This document shows, in pieces, positions 26,854-35,151 of a DNA stretch of 64,000 nt (position 1 is the first letter of the stretch; each line of letters begins with the position of its first letter). The DNA lies in the NCBI GenBank assembly GCA_963712485.1, contig CAVQID010000014.1:1-64000 (forward strand), in the 5' to 3' direction. The notes beneath the pieces were generated by a model. That model was not told where the DNA came from. It saw nothing but the letters and a program-made list of their open reading frames with translations, and searched no databases. The DNA comes from JALORV01 sp963712485 (GTDB lineage Bacteria; Pseudomonadota; Gammaproteobacteria; Burkholderiales; Burkholderiaceae_F). Position numbers and translations under genes: made by a program.

Positions 26854-28761
26854 CTAGCTTCGCCGACGTCGTTCCGCCAGGTGCTGCTTCCACCAGCGTT
26901 CCAGTTGCTGTGCGATGGGTGCGGACTCCGACATTTGCGGGAGCGAGTGCACATCGACCTTATCGGCCTGCGCTTCGCTTTTGACGTTGTCGTTTTCTTT
27001 ATTCGTGCCGTGTTCGTTGCCCCGGCCTGCCTTGAAGTCTCGGAGTTCCCATTCGTTGATCTTCCGATCCGCTTGTACGAACGCCGCTTGGAAGGACTTG
27101 CTCTTGGGTAGCGCTTCCTTGAAGTAGGCGCGCCCGAAATAGGTGAAGTCGTTGTCGTCGGAGCAGCCGAACGAGCGCCGGTCGTGGCGCGCGGCAGTGA
27201 GGATCAGAGTTCCGTCATCTTTCAATGGATCGATGAAGCCGCCCGCGTAACAAGCAGATGCAACGACAACTTTCCATCGGATTCCGCTTTCCCGTAGGAT
27301 TTCTGCGAGATCGGCCGGCGACAGAGGTGGCAGGTCGATGCCCCGTAAGCCCAGGGAAAGCTCGTGCTCATCGGAGCCGTGGCTTGTGACGAAAAGGAAC
27401 AGGATGTCCTTATCCCGGTTCATTCTGTCCGCAATGGCTTGAACCGTGCGGCGGATCGCGCTCACAGTGGCCATCGGGTACTTCTCGACGGTCGTTCGAC
27501 TGTTCACGAGCGCGACCGACCGGCCGCGCGTTCCGAACTGGGTGTCAAACTGCTCGCGCACGAAGTCAACCTCGCGCCGAAAGACCTCTTGGCTGCCGTC
27601 GCCGCCGATCGCTAGCAGATACAAATTGATGCGCTTCGGGTCACTCGGCTGCAGGGCTTCGAGTGCCTTGGCCAATAGTGCGGGCTGAACGTAGAGGGCC
27701 GCTTCGGCCTTTTGCTGCGCATCCCTTCGCGCTCGTTCTTCTTTGTCTTTCAGGCGGCCATATCGCCAGAGCCCGCTTTCCGCGGTTGTACCCTCCCGCG
27801 CAACCGCAAAGGTCAGCGTCCCTTCCCCATCGTACTGTCCATACTTGAATTGCCCTTGGTAGACGTCGCCTTTGGCATAACGTAGGACCCCCTTGCCATT
27901 CGGCATCCACCGGCGGATCTCGCCTTCGTAGCGCGTGCCGTCTTTCCATGTAATCGTTCCCTCGCCGGCGAGCTCGCCGACTGCGTAGGTGCCTTCAAAA
28001 ACGGTTCCCGAAGGATCAGTCGTTTTTCCGGGTCCGTGCGTGCGCCAGTTCTCGAACGCACCCTCATACCGGTATCCGCCCGGAGCCGTGAGGACGCCAA
28101 TGCCCGTAAACGCTCCGGCCTTGAAGTCGCCCTCGTAGATCTCTCCAGTCGTTGAGGTGAATCGGCCCTTGCCGTGATACTCGTTGAACTCAAAGCCTCC
28201 TTGGTAGTGGCGGCCATCCTTGTAGCGAACTTCGCCGGGTCCGTTAAGTGCGCTCTGACGGAACTCTCCGGTGTACACGTCGCCGCGGGCAGTGAGCTTG
28301 CCCTGCCCACTGAATACGCCTTTGGCAAACATGCCTTCGTAGATCGTGCCGTGGCCATCGTCGAAGCGTCCCTGACCCTCGTATAGCCCAGCCTTGAACT
28401 GACCGACGTATTCAGTTCCGGCTCCAGAGACAAGCCGGCCCTGGCCGTGCATTTCGCCTTGGTCGAAGTCACCTTCGTATACATCACCGTTTGCATACTG
28501 CAGACGCCCCCGACCCGAATACACACCCTCGGCGAACTCCCCTTCGTATACGGCGCCGCGGGGCCAAGTCAGCCGCCCCTTGCCATGAAACTTGCCGTCC
28601 TTCATCGCACCTTCGTAGCGACCGCCGTCTGAGCTGTAGATCGGCGATTCGGCAAGAGAAGTGGCTTTGAGGACTGGCCCAGTCCCTTGCAATGCCAGAA
28701 ATGTCGCGCCGATTGCGCCAAGCAGCAGAACCACGACACCGACAGCCTTACGGAAGCGCAT
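26854..28761 (-). CDS. MORN-repeat protein with C-terminal caspase-like (peptidase C13) domain
   Basis: 635 residues. Residues 1-30 form a membrane anchor or signal (AVGVVVLLLGAIGATFLALQG). From about residue 48 to 330 there are about twelve MORN repeats of 22-23 residues on the pattern YEGxFxxGxxxGxGxLxxxxG, e.g. YEGEFAEGVYSGRGRLQYANG. A short charged linker (about 330-370) leads to a clan CD protease-like domain: the strand LFLFVTSHGSDEHELSL supplies the catalytic His and VVVASACYAGGFIDPL the catalytic Cys, with TAARHDRRSFG afterwards, as in peptidase C13/legumain. A long charged tail follows. The base composition is lower in GC than its neighbours (two 60-base lines counted at 57-60% against 72% in a neighbouring ABC gene). 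No dedicated partner gene is visible. Function unknown. Confidence 0.85.
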   Translation of the reverse strand: MRFRKAVGVVVLLLGAIGATFLALQGTGPVLKATSLAESPIYSSDGGRYEGAMKDGKFHGKGRLTWPRGAVYEGEFAEGVYSGRGRLQYANGDVYEGDFDQGEMHGQGRLVSGAGTEYVGQFKAGLYEGQGRFDDGHGTIYEGMFAKGVFSGQGKLTARGDVYTGEFRQSALNGPGEVRYKDGRHYQGGFEFNEYHGKGRFTSTTGEIYEGDFKAGAFTGIGVLTAPGGYRYEGAFENWRTHGPGKTTDPSGTVFEGTYAVGELAGEGTITWKDGTRYEGEIRRWMPNGKGVLRYAKGDVYQGQFKYGQYDGEGTLTFAVAREGTTAESGLWRYGRLKDKEERARRDAQQKAEAALYVQPALLAKALEALQPSDPKRINLYLLAIGGDGSQEVFRREVDFVREQFDTQFGTRGRSVALVNSRTTVEKYPMATVSAIRRTVQAIADRMNRDKDILFLFVTSHGSDEHELSLGLRGIDLPPLSPADLAEILRESGIRWKVVVASACYAGGFIDPLKDDGTLILTAARHDRRSFGCSDDNDFTYFGRAYFKEALPKSKSFQAAFVQADRKINEWELRDFKAGRGNEHGTNKENDNVKSEAQADKVDVHSLPQMSESAPIAQQLERWWKQHLAERRRRS

Positions 28762-29268
28762 CGAACTTCCCCTTCTTCCCCAATCGAATCAAGTCTATCG
28801 CCACGACTCAGATTGTCGAAGACCGCTCATCCTTCGCGACTAGTGCTTGCTCTAATCGATTCGACGGCAGCTTATGGACGCTGAAAACACGTCAGCTGTC
28901 GGACGAGTGTCATGTCCGGTGTGGGTTGCGCTCTGTCGAACGGCGCGATGTCCGCTGTCGGGCGATCCTCGACGTCCGTCTTCCGGCGACCGGTAACGGC
29001 GGCTTGGGGTCGGCGAGTTGTCTTCCCCGCCCTGCGGAAGCAGTCGTCGTCTCGCACATGGCCTTTCAACAATTGTTGAAAGCCGCGGCCACGGCTGAGC
29101 GTTGCGGCAAACTACCGTGCACAGACGTCTGCCGCAGCCAATATCTGGGACTCAGGGGGTCGGAAACGGTGCGGCGGATTCAAGTCCTGGTCCGATTGGC
29201 CAGGACCTGGGGCCACGTCTGACCAGCTTATGGGCCAAAGCGAACCTGCCCGCTGCGTTTGCGAAATC
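28762..29268. other. Intergenic, about 500 bp, no gene supported
   Basis: Between the MORN gene and tRNA-Phe. An open frame of up to 176 codons exists on the plus strand but has no recognisable domain. The only clear structures are a perfect 20-bp palindrome (29063-29082) and a stem GTCCTGG/CCAGGAC around 29185-29210. I cannot assign a function. Confidence 0.4.
29063..29082. promoter_or_regulatory. Perfect 20-bp palindrome, possible operator
   Basis: CTTTCAACAATTGTTGAAAG is exactly self-complementary and AT-rich within GC-rich DNA. Such symmetry is typical of a site for a dimeric repressor, but no adjacent regulator gene or promoter was identified. Confidence 0.35.
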
Positions 29269-29344
29269 TGGTGGCCAAGGACGGAATTGAACCGCCGACA
29301 CAAGGATTTTCAATCCTCTGCTCTACCAACTGAGCTACTTGGCC
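29269..29344 (-). tRNA. tRNA-Phe (GAA)
   Basis: On the minus strand the sequence begins GGCCAAGTAGCTCAGTTGG and ends GGCCACCA. The 7-bp acceptor stem GGCCAAG/CTTGGCC is perfect, the D-arm and the T-arm (GGCGGTTCAATTCCGTC) are complete, and the anticodon stem AGGAT/ATCCT encloses the GAA anticodon. CCA is encoded. It borders the accessory pocket. Confidence 0.95.
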
Positions 29345-29521
29345 TGGGTCTGACGGACAGCGGCTGGCACTGTCGCGAAGGGCGCGAAGTATAGCCGAGC
29401 GGCGCGACCAGTCGGCGGCGCGCGGCCGCATCGCCAGCGACGTTGGCGCCGAAACCTGCTTCGCCGTCCCCATCAACGCGGCTAAGCTACGTCCGGCTTT
29501 TTCCACGATCGGAGTCCTGCT

Positions 29522-31102
29522 ATGCCTCGCCCTGCGCTGCGCGCCCTAGGTGCGGTACTGATATCGACGTTGATCACGGTTGCCGCGGAGGCGGCCGACC
29601 TGACGATAGGCCTGTCGACGCCGGTCACCTCCCTCGACCCCCACTTTCACAACCTGACGCCCAACAACAGCCTCGGCCGGCACGTGTTCGAAACGCTCGT
29701 CAAGCAGGACCCAAGCCAGCGGCTCGAGCCCGGCCTTGCCGAATCCTGGAAGGCCTTGAACGACCTCGAGTGGGAAATCAAGCTGCGCAAGAACGTCAAG
29801 TTCCATAACGGCGAGGAGTTCACCGCCGACGATGTGATCGCGACCTTCAAGCGCGTGCCCAATGTTCCCAACAGTCCGGCGTCTTTTGCCTTCTTCGTCC
29901 GTCCGATCGTCGACATCAAGGCGGTCGACAAGAACACGCTGAGGCTGAAGACCGACAAGCCGCATCCGCTGCTTCCCAACGACCTCGGCGCGATCATGAT
30001 CCTGCCGAAGAGCGTGGCCGAGTCGGCCAAGACCGAGGACTTCAACTCGGGCAAGGCCATGATCGGCACCGGGCCGTACCGCCTGACCGAGTACGCCGCG
30101 GGCGACCGCGTCGTGCTGAAACGCAACGACGCGTACTGGAACACGAAGCCCGCCTGGGACAACGTGCGCTTCAAGATGATTCCGAGTGCCCCCGCACGCG
30201 TCGCCGCGTTGCTGGCCGGCGACGTGCAGATGATCGAAGGTGTGCCCACCGCGGACATCGCCAAGTTGTCGAAGGACGACCGCGTGGCACTTTCGTCTGC
30301 AGTGTCCAACCGGATCATCTATCTGCACATGGACTCCGGCCGCGAAAAGAACTCCCCGTTCGTGACCACGACGGACGGCAAGCCGATGGAGGCCAATCCG
30401 CTGCGCGACCCGAAAGTTCGCAAAGCGATAAGCAAGATGATCGACCGCAACACCATCGTGTCGCGCATCATGGAGAGCCAGGCCGTCGCCGCGGGTCAGT
30501 TGCTGCCCGAGCAGTTCTTCGGGACCAGCCGGGCCCTGAAGCCGGAGAGGTACGACCCCGAAGGCGCCAAGAAGCTGCTGGCCGAAGCCGGCTACCCGAA
30601 CGGCTTCGGCCTCACGCTGCACGCGCCGAATAACCGCTATATCAACGACGCGGCGGTCGCACAGGCGGTCGCGCAGTACATGACGCGCAACGGCATACCG
30701 ACCAAGGTCGAGACGATGCCCTCCAACGTCTTCTTCTCGCGCGGCTCGAAGCTGGAGTTCAGCTTCCTGCTCGCGGGGTGGGGCGCAGAAACCGGCGAGA
30801 CGTCGTCGCCGCTGCGCGCGCTGCTCGCAACGTTCGACCAGAAACAGGGCCTCGGCACCGCCAACCGAGGCCGCTTTTCCGACGACGGTGTCGATGCGCT
30901 GATCACGCAGGCGACGACGACGATCGACGACACCAAGCGCGGCATCATGCTCGGCCGCGCTTCGGAAAAGGCCGTCGGTGAACTGACCGGACTCGTGCCG
31001 CTGCATTACGAGGTCAGCACCTGGGCAACCAAAAGGGGCCTGACCTATAAGGCGCGCGCCGACCAGTACACGTTTGGCTTCGACGTCCGACCGGCAAAGT
31101 GA
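29522..31102 (+). CDS. Peptide/oligopeptide ABC transporter substrate-binding protein (SBP_bac_5)
   Basis: 526 residues. Signal peptide MPRPALRALGAVLISTLITV ends near AEAAD. The mature part is the DppA/OppA family fold: TSLDPHFHNLTPNNSLGRHVFETLV, WEIKLRKNVKFHNGEEFTADDV (family motif), GTGPYRLTEYAAGDRVVLKRNDAYW and the C-terminal VPLHYEV. It is the periplasmic receptor of the transporter encoded downstream. A repeat and two hairpins separate it from the permease genes. Confidence 0.92.
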   Translation: MPRPALRALGAVLISTLITVAAEAADLTIGLSTPVTSLDPHFHNLTPNNSLGRHVFETLVKQDPSQRLEPGLAESWKALNDLEWEIKLRKNVKFHNGEEFTADDVIATFKRVPNVPNSPASFAFFVRPIVDIKAVDKNTLRLKTDKPHPLLPNDLGAIMILPKSVAESAKTEDFNSGKAMIGTGPYRLTEYAAGDRVVLKRNDAYWNTKPAWDNVRFKMIPSAPARVAALLAGDVQMIEGVPTADIAKLSKDDRVALSSAVSNRIIYLHMDSGREKNSPFVTTTDGKPMEANPLRDPKVRKAISKMIDRNTIVSRIMESQAVAAGQLLPEQFFGTSRALKPERYDPEGAKKLLAEAGYPNGFGLTLHAPNNRYINDAAVAQAVAQYMTRNGIPTKVETMPSNVFFSRGSKLEFSFLLAGWGAETGETSSPLRALLATFDQKQGLGTANRGRFSDDGVDALITQATTTIDDTKRGIMLGRASEKAVGELTGLVPLHYEVSTWATKRGLTYKARADQYTFGFDVRPAK

Positions 31103-31117
31103 ACCAAGGCGCCCCTC

Positions 31118-31190
31118 GTGTACGCGACCCTGCGGGTCGCACGTGCACTCGGGGCGGACAAGTTAGCGCGGCCGCCTTCGGGCGGCCGGG
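31118..31190 (-). repeat. Dispersed 31-nt palindromic repeat, copy A, plus GC hairpin
   Basis: Core 31118-31148, minus strand: GTGCACGTGCGACCC then GCAGGGTCGCGTACAC, an imperfect palindrome with arms CGACCC/GGGTCG. A second hairpin, CGGCCGCC/GGCGGCCG with a TTCG loop (31169-31188), follows. It sits between the binding-protein gene and the first permease gene, so it may terminate or attenuate part of the transcript. Confidence 0.7.
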
Positions 31191-31259
31191 CGGCGACCGC
31201 GATGACAACTGCACGATGGATGCAGCGCACCGGGATACCGGGCTGACGAGGCGCGCACT

Positions 31260-32237
31260 GTGAGCGTCTTCATCCTTCGGCGTCTGGCGCAGACGCTGCT
31301 CGTGCTGCTGATCACGTCGGTGCTGGTGTTCGGCGGGCTCTTCATGATCGGCGATCCGGTCGAGATCCTGGTCAATCCTTCGGCGGACCAGATCGAAAAG
31401 GAACGCGCGACCAAGGCGCTCGGCCTCGACAAGCCGATACACGAACAGTACGTGGGCTTCCTGCGCGGCGCACTCAGCGGCAACCTCGGCAACTCGTTCG
31501 TCTATGCGCGCCCCGCGCTCGAAGTGATCTTCGAACGCATGCCGGCCACGCTGGAGCTCGCTTTCCTGGCGATGGTGATCGCCGTGACGCTCGGCATACC
31601 CCTCGGCCTGTATGCAGGACTGCGGCCGCATAGCCCGGTGTCGAAGCTGATCATGGCCGGCTCAATACTCGGGTTCTCGCTGCCCACCTTCTGGGTCGGA
31701 CTGATCCTCATCCTCGTCTTCGCCGTCACGCTGGGCTGGCTGCCGTCAACAGGGCGTGGTCCGATCACGAATTTCCTCGGCCTGCAGCTTTCGATCCTCA
31801 ACTGGGAAGGGCTCAAGTACGCGCTGCTGCCGGCAATCAACCTGGCGCTCTTCAAACTGTCCCTGATCATCCGGCTGACCCGCGCCCAGGTGCGAGAACA
31901 GAGCCTGCTCGATTACATCAAGTTCGCGCGTGCCAAGGGGCTCAGCGAGCGACGCGTGATCGGCGTGCACCTGATGAAGAACATCCTTATTCCGCTAATC
32001 ACCGTCGTGGGGCTCGAACTCGGATCGGTCATTGCATTCGCCGTCGTGACGGAGACGATCTTCGCGTGGCCCGGCATGGGCAAGCTCGTCATTGATTCGA
32101 TATTCCTGCTCGATCGCCCGGTGGTGGTCGCCTACCTGCTGGTCGTCGTCTTCCTGTTCATCCTGATCAACCTGACGGTTGACATCCTCTATTCGGTACT
32201 CGACCCGCGCGTACGCCTTGCGGAGGTGAAGGGATGA
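31260..32237 (+). CDS. Peptide ABC transporter permease, DppB-like
   Basis: 325 residues, starting at GTG 31260. BPD_transp_1 permease with about six membrane helices and the EAA-type cytoplasmic loop (FARAKGLSERRVIGVHLMKN), the ATPase contact. N-terminal FILRRLAQTLLVLLITSVLVFG is helix 1. It pairs with the next gene, whose ATG overlaps its stop as ATGA. Confidence 0.94.
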   Translation: MSVFILRRLAQTLLVLLITSVLVFGGLFMIGDPVEILVNPSADQIEKERATKALGLDKPIHEQYVGFLRGALSGNLGNSFVYARPALEVIFERMPATLELAFLAMVIAVTLGIPLGLYAGLRPHSPVSKLIMAGSILGFSLPTFWVGLILILVFAVTLGWLPSTGRGPITNFLGLQLSILNWEGLKYALLPAINLALFKLSLIIRLTRAQVREQSLLDYIKFARAKGLSERRVIGVHLMKNILIPLITVVGLELGSVIAFAVVTETIFAWPGMGKLVIDSIFLLDRPVVVAYLLVVVFLFILINLTVDILYSVLDPRVRLAEVKG

Positions 32238-33136
32238 GCGCGGCGGTCGCGGCGATGCCCACGGTTGAAACGCCATGGCGCCGCTTCCGCAGGCAGTTCG
32301 CGGACAGCCGCCTGGCGCTGATCGGCCTGGCGCTACTCGTCATCGTGGTCGCGATTGCGTTGCTCGCTCCGTGGATCGCACCACAGAATCCCTACGACCT
32401 CGCCAAGCTCGATCTGCTCGACTCAAGACTCCCGCCGGGGTCGCAGTCGGCTGACGGCATGACGTACTGGCTGGGCACCGACGGACAGGGCCGCGACATG
32501 CTGTCGGCGATCATCTACGGCCTGCGGGTGTCGCTTTACGTCGGCGTTGCGAGCGGGGTCATCGCGCTGACGCTCGGTGCGGTCATCGGCGTGCTCGCCG
32601 CCTACCTCGGCGGCCGCTTCGAGCAGATCGTCATGCGCATCGTCGATATCCAGCTCGGCTTTCCCGCGATCCTTGTCGCACTGATCCTGCTCGCCGTGCT
32701 CGGCAAAGGTGTCGACAAGATCATCATCGCGCTGGTGACGGTGCAGTGGGCGTATTACGCGCGCACGGCGCGCTCGGCCGCACTGGTCGAGCGCAGCAAG
32801 GAATACATCGAGGCCGCGCGCGCGCTCGGCCTGGGGGCATGGCGCATCGTGCTGCGCCACCTGATGCCCAACGCACTGCCGCCGCTGATCGTGGTCGGCA
32901 CCGTGCAGGTGGCGCATGCGATCGCGCTGGAGGCCACGCTGTCGTTCCTCGGGCTCGGCCTGCCGCCCACCGAGCCGTCACTGGGATTGCTGATTGCAAA
33001 CGGCTACGACTATCTGATGTCGGGCAAGTACTGGATCAGCGTCTATCCCGGCGTGGCCCTGCTGCTGACGATCCTGGCGATCAACCTGGTCGGAGACCAG
33101 CTGCGCGACGTGCTCAATCCGAGGTTGTCGCGGTGA
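32234..33136 (+). CDS. Peptide ABC transporter permease, DppC-like
   Basis: 300 residues with an N-terminal cytoplasmic part ending in a helix (LALIGLALLVIVVAIALLAPW), the GTDGQGRDMLSAIIYGLR region typical of DppC/OppC, and the EAA loop EAARALGLGAWRIVLRHLMPNAL. The fourth-helix segment VAHAIALEATLSFLGLGLPP precedes the C-terminus. The stop overlaps the next GTG start. Confidence 0.94.
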   Translation: MSAAVAAMPTVETPWRRFRRQFADSRLALIGLALLVIVVAIALLAPWIAPQNPYDLAKLDLLDSRLPPGSQSADGMTYWLGTDGQGRDMLSAIIYGLRVSLYVGVASGVIALTLGAVIGVLAAYLGGRFEQIVMRIVDIQLGFPAILVALILLAVLGKGVDKIIIALVTVQWAYYARTARSAALVERSKEYIEAARALGLGAWRIVLRHLMPNALPPLIVVGTVQVAHAIALEATLSFLGLGLPPTEPSLGLLIANGYDYLMSGKYWISVYPGVALLLTILAINLVGDQLRDVLNPRLSR

Positions 33137-34107
33137 GCCCCCCGCGCCCGCTGCTTCAGGTCTCGGGACTCAGAACCGAGTTCATGACGCGTGACGGCGT
33201 GTTGCCGGCGGTGGCGGACGTGTCGTTCGACCTGTCACGCGGGGAGATCCTCGGCCTGGTCGGCGAGTCGGGCTCGGGCAAGTCGGTGACCGGATTTTCG
33301 ATCCTCGGGCTGATCGATCCGCCCGGCCGGATCGCCGCCGGCAGCATCGTCTTCGACGGCGTGCAACTAATCGGCGCCGCGCCCGGGGCGTTGCGGCGCC
33401 TGCGCGGCAAGCGCATCGCGATGATCTTCCAGGATCCGATGATGACGCTGAACCCGGTGCTGTCGATCGAGACCCAGATGGTCGAAACCGTGCTTGCGCA
33501 CGAGTCGACCTCGCGCGACGCGGCGCGCCGGCGTGCGGTCGAAGTGCTGGGTCGCGTCGGCATCGCGTCGGCGGGCGAACGTCTGGCGCAGTACCCGCAT
33601 CAGTTTTCCGGCGGCATGCGCCAGCGCGTCGCCATAGCGATCGCGCTGCTGCACAGCCCCGATCTCATCATTGCCGACGAGCCCACGACCGCACTCGACG
33701 TCACCGTGCAGGGTCAGATCCTGTACGAAATGCAGAAGCTCGTGCGCGAGTCCGGCACCGCGCTGATATGGATCACACATGACCTCGCGGTCGTGGCGGG
33801 GCTCGCGGATCGCATCGCCGTCATGTACGCCGGCCGCATCGTTGAATTGGGCGACGCCGTCGCGGTGCTCGACACACCGCGCCATCCGTATACGCGTGGA
33901 CTGCTGGACTCGGTACCGGCCGTCACGCATCCCGGTGCCCGTTTGCGACAGATACGCGGTTCGACGCCGTCGCTGCTGCGGCTCGGGCCGGGTTGCTCGT
34001 TTCTCGAACGCTGCGACCGGGCCGTCGCCGGCTGCGGCACGATGCCCGCGCTCGACGTGAACGAGGGTCGCGCAGTGCGTTGCATCCGTCCGCTGGAGAT
34101 CGCGTGA
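33133..34107 (+). CDS. Peptide ABC transporter ATP-binding protein, DppD-like
   Basis: 324 residues. Walker A GLVGESGSGKSVTGFS, Q-loop MIFQDPMMTLNP, ABC signature FSGGMRQRVAIAIALL, Walker B LIIADEPTTALD and switch histidine WITHDLAVV are all intact. A C-terminal oligopeptide-ABC motif with four cysteines (CSFLERCDRAVAGCG) may bind an iron-sulfur cluster as in DppD. The GTG start overlaps the upstream stop, supporting this short start over longer frames. Confidence 0.93.
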   Translation: MSPPRPLLQVSGLRTEFMTRDGVLPAVADVSFDLSRGEILGLVGESGSGKSVTGFSILGLIDPPGRIAAGSIVFDGVQLIGAAPGALRRLRGKRIAMIFQDPMMTLNPVLSIETQMVETVLAHESTSRDAARRRAVEVLGRVGIASAGERLAQYPHQFSGGMRQRVAIAIALLHSPDLIIADEPTTALDVTVQGQILYEMQKLVRESGTALIWITHDLAVVAGLADRIAVMYAGRIVELGDAVAVLDTPRHPYTRGLLDSVPAVTHPGARLRQIRGSTPSLLRLGPGCSFLERCDRAVAGCGTMPALDVNEGRAVRCIRPLEIA

Positions 34108-34150
34108 GCGTGCCGCGCCGTCGTCCGACGTCCCGCCCGAGGCCGCAACG

Positions 34151-35128
34151 ATGAGTGCGCTGCTGCAGATCGAGTCGGCGAGCAAGATCTTCAGCAAGAA
34201 GCTCGATGCGATCGAGAAGCTCGCGCGCGCGCTCGGCGCTACCGTCAGCGAGCACACGGTCCACGCGGTCGACTGCGTCAGTTTCGACGTGGCCGAACGC
34301 GAAGTCGTCGGACTGGTGGGCGAGTCGGGGTGCGGCAAATCGACGCTGGGCCGGCTGGCATGCGGACTGCACGCGCCGACCGAGGGCACGGTCCGGTATC
34401 GCGGCGAGCGGTTGACGACCGATCCCGGGGTGCGACGACCGATACAGATGATCTTTCAGGACCCGTTTGCGTCGCTCAATCCGCGCATGCGGGTGACCGA
34501 TATCGTCGGCGAGGCGCCGCGAGTCCACGGCATCATCCGTGCCGGCGAGGTGAATGGCTACGTGGCAGAGCTGCTGCAGCGCGTCGGACTCGACCCTTCG
34601 TTCGCCCGCCGCTATCCGCACCAGTTTTCTGGCGGACAGCGCGCGCGCATCGGCATCGCTCGGGCGCTCGCGGTGCAGCCGGAATTCCTCGTCTGCGACG
34701 AGGCCGTGGCAGCGCTTGACGTTTCGATCCAGGCGCAGGTGCTGAACCTGTTCATGGATCTGCGCGACCGTTACGACCTCACGTACCTCTTCATCAGCCA
34801 CGACCTCGGCGTGGTTCGTCACCTGTCGAACCGCGTCATCGTCATGTATCTGGGCCGCGTCGTCGAGATGGCACAGACCGGGGAACTTTTTGCCCAACCG
34901 AACCATCCCTATACGCAGGCGCTATTGTTCGAGGTGCCGCGCCTCGATCGCAAGCGCCGCACCTTCGTGCCGATCAAGGGCGAGATTCCGTCGCCGCTCG
35001 CGCCACCGGATGGATGCCACTTTCATCCGCGCTGCCCGCACGCCATGCCACGATGCTCGCTGGAAGCACCGGCGCTGCGCGAGATCGCGGCCGGCCGCTG
35101 GTCGGCGTGCCACCTGAATGACCACTGA
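34151..35128 (+). CDS. Peptide ABC transporter ATP-binding protein, DppF-like
   Basis: 325 residues. Walker A GLVGESGCGKSTLGRLA, Q-loop MIFQDPFASLNP, signature FSGGQRARIGIARAL, Walker B FLVCDEAVAALD and histidine FISHDLGVV. The C-terminal region has PHAMPRCS and CHFHPRCPH typical of DppF. The Walker B sequence ends with DEAVAALD rather than DEPTSALD, a common variation. It completes the binding-protein/permease/ATPase set. Confidence 0.93.
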   Translation: MSALLQIESASKIFSKKLDAIEKLARALGATVSEHTVHAVDCVSFDVAEREVVGLVGESGCGKSTLGRLACGLHAPTEGTVRYRGERLTTDPGVRRPIQMIFQDPFASLNPRMRVTDIVGEAPRVHGIIRAGEVNGYVAELLQRVGLDPSFARRYPHQFSGGQRARIGIARALAVQPEFLVCDEAVAALDVSIQAQVLNLFMDLRDRYDLTYLFISHDLGVVRHLSNRVIVMYLGRVVEMAQTGELFAQPNHPYTQALLFEVPRLDRKRRTFVPIKGEIPSPLAPPDGCHFHPRCPHAMPRCSLEAPALREIAAGRWSACHLNDH

Positions 35129-35151
35129 CTGATGCCGGAGGCGCAATTCTC

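Noticed and set aside
28692..29222. Plus-strand open frame of 176 codons next to the MORN gene
   Set aside because: No domain, no convincing ribosome site, and Cys/Arg-rich content; I could not support it as a gene and list the region as intergenic.
26372..29344. Integrative element at tRNA-Phe
   Set aside because: A copy of the tRNA 3' end was sought around 26.4-26.8 kb and not seen, and there is no integrase. I describe the region only as an accessory pocket.
29546..31006. Minus-strand open frame of 486 codons opposite the substrate-binding protein gene
   Set aside because: Composition and lack of motifs mark it as a shadow of the peptide-binding protein gene, which has clear family signatures.
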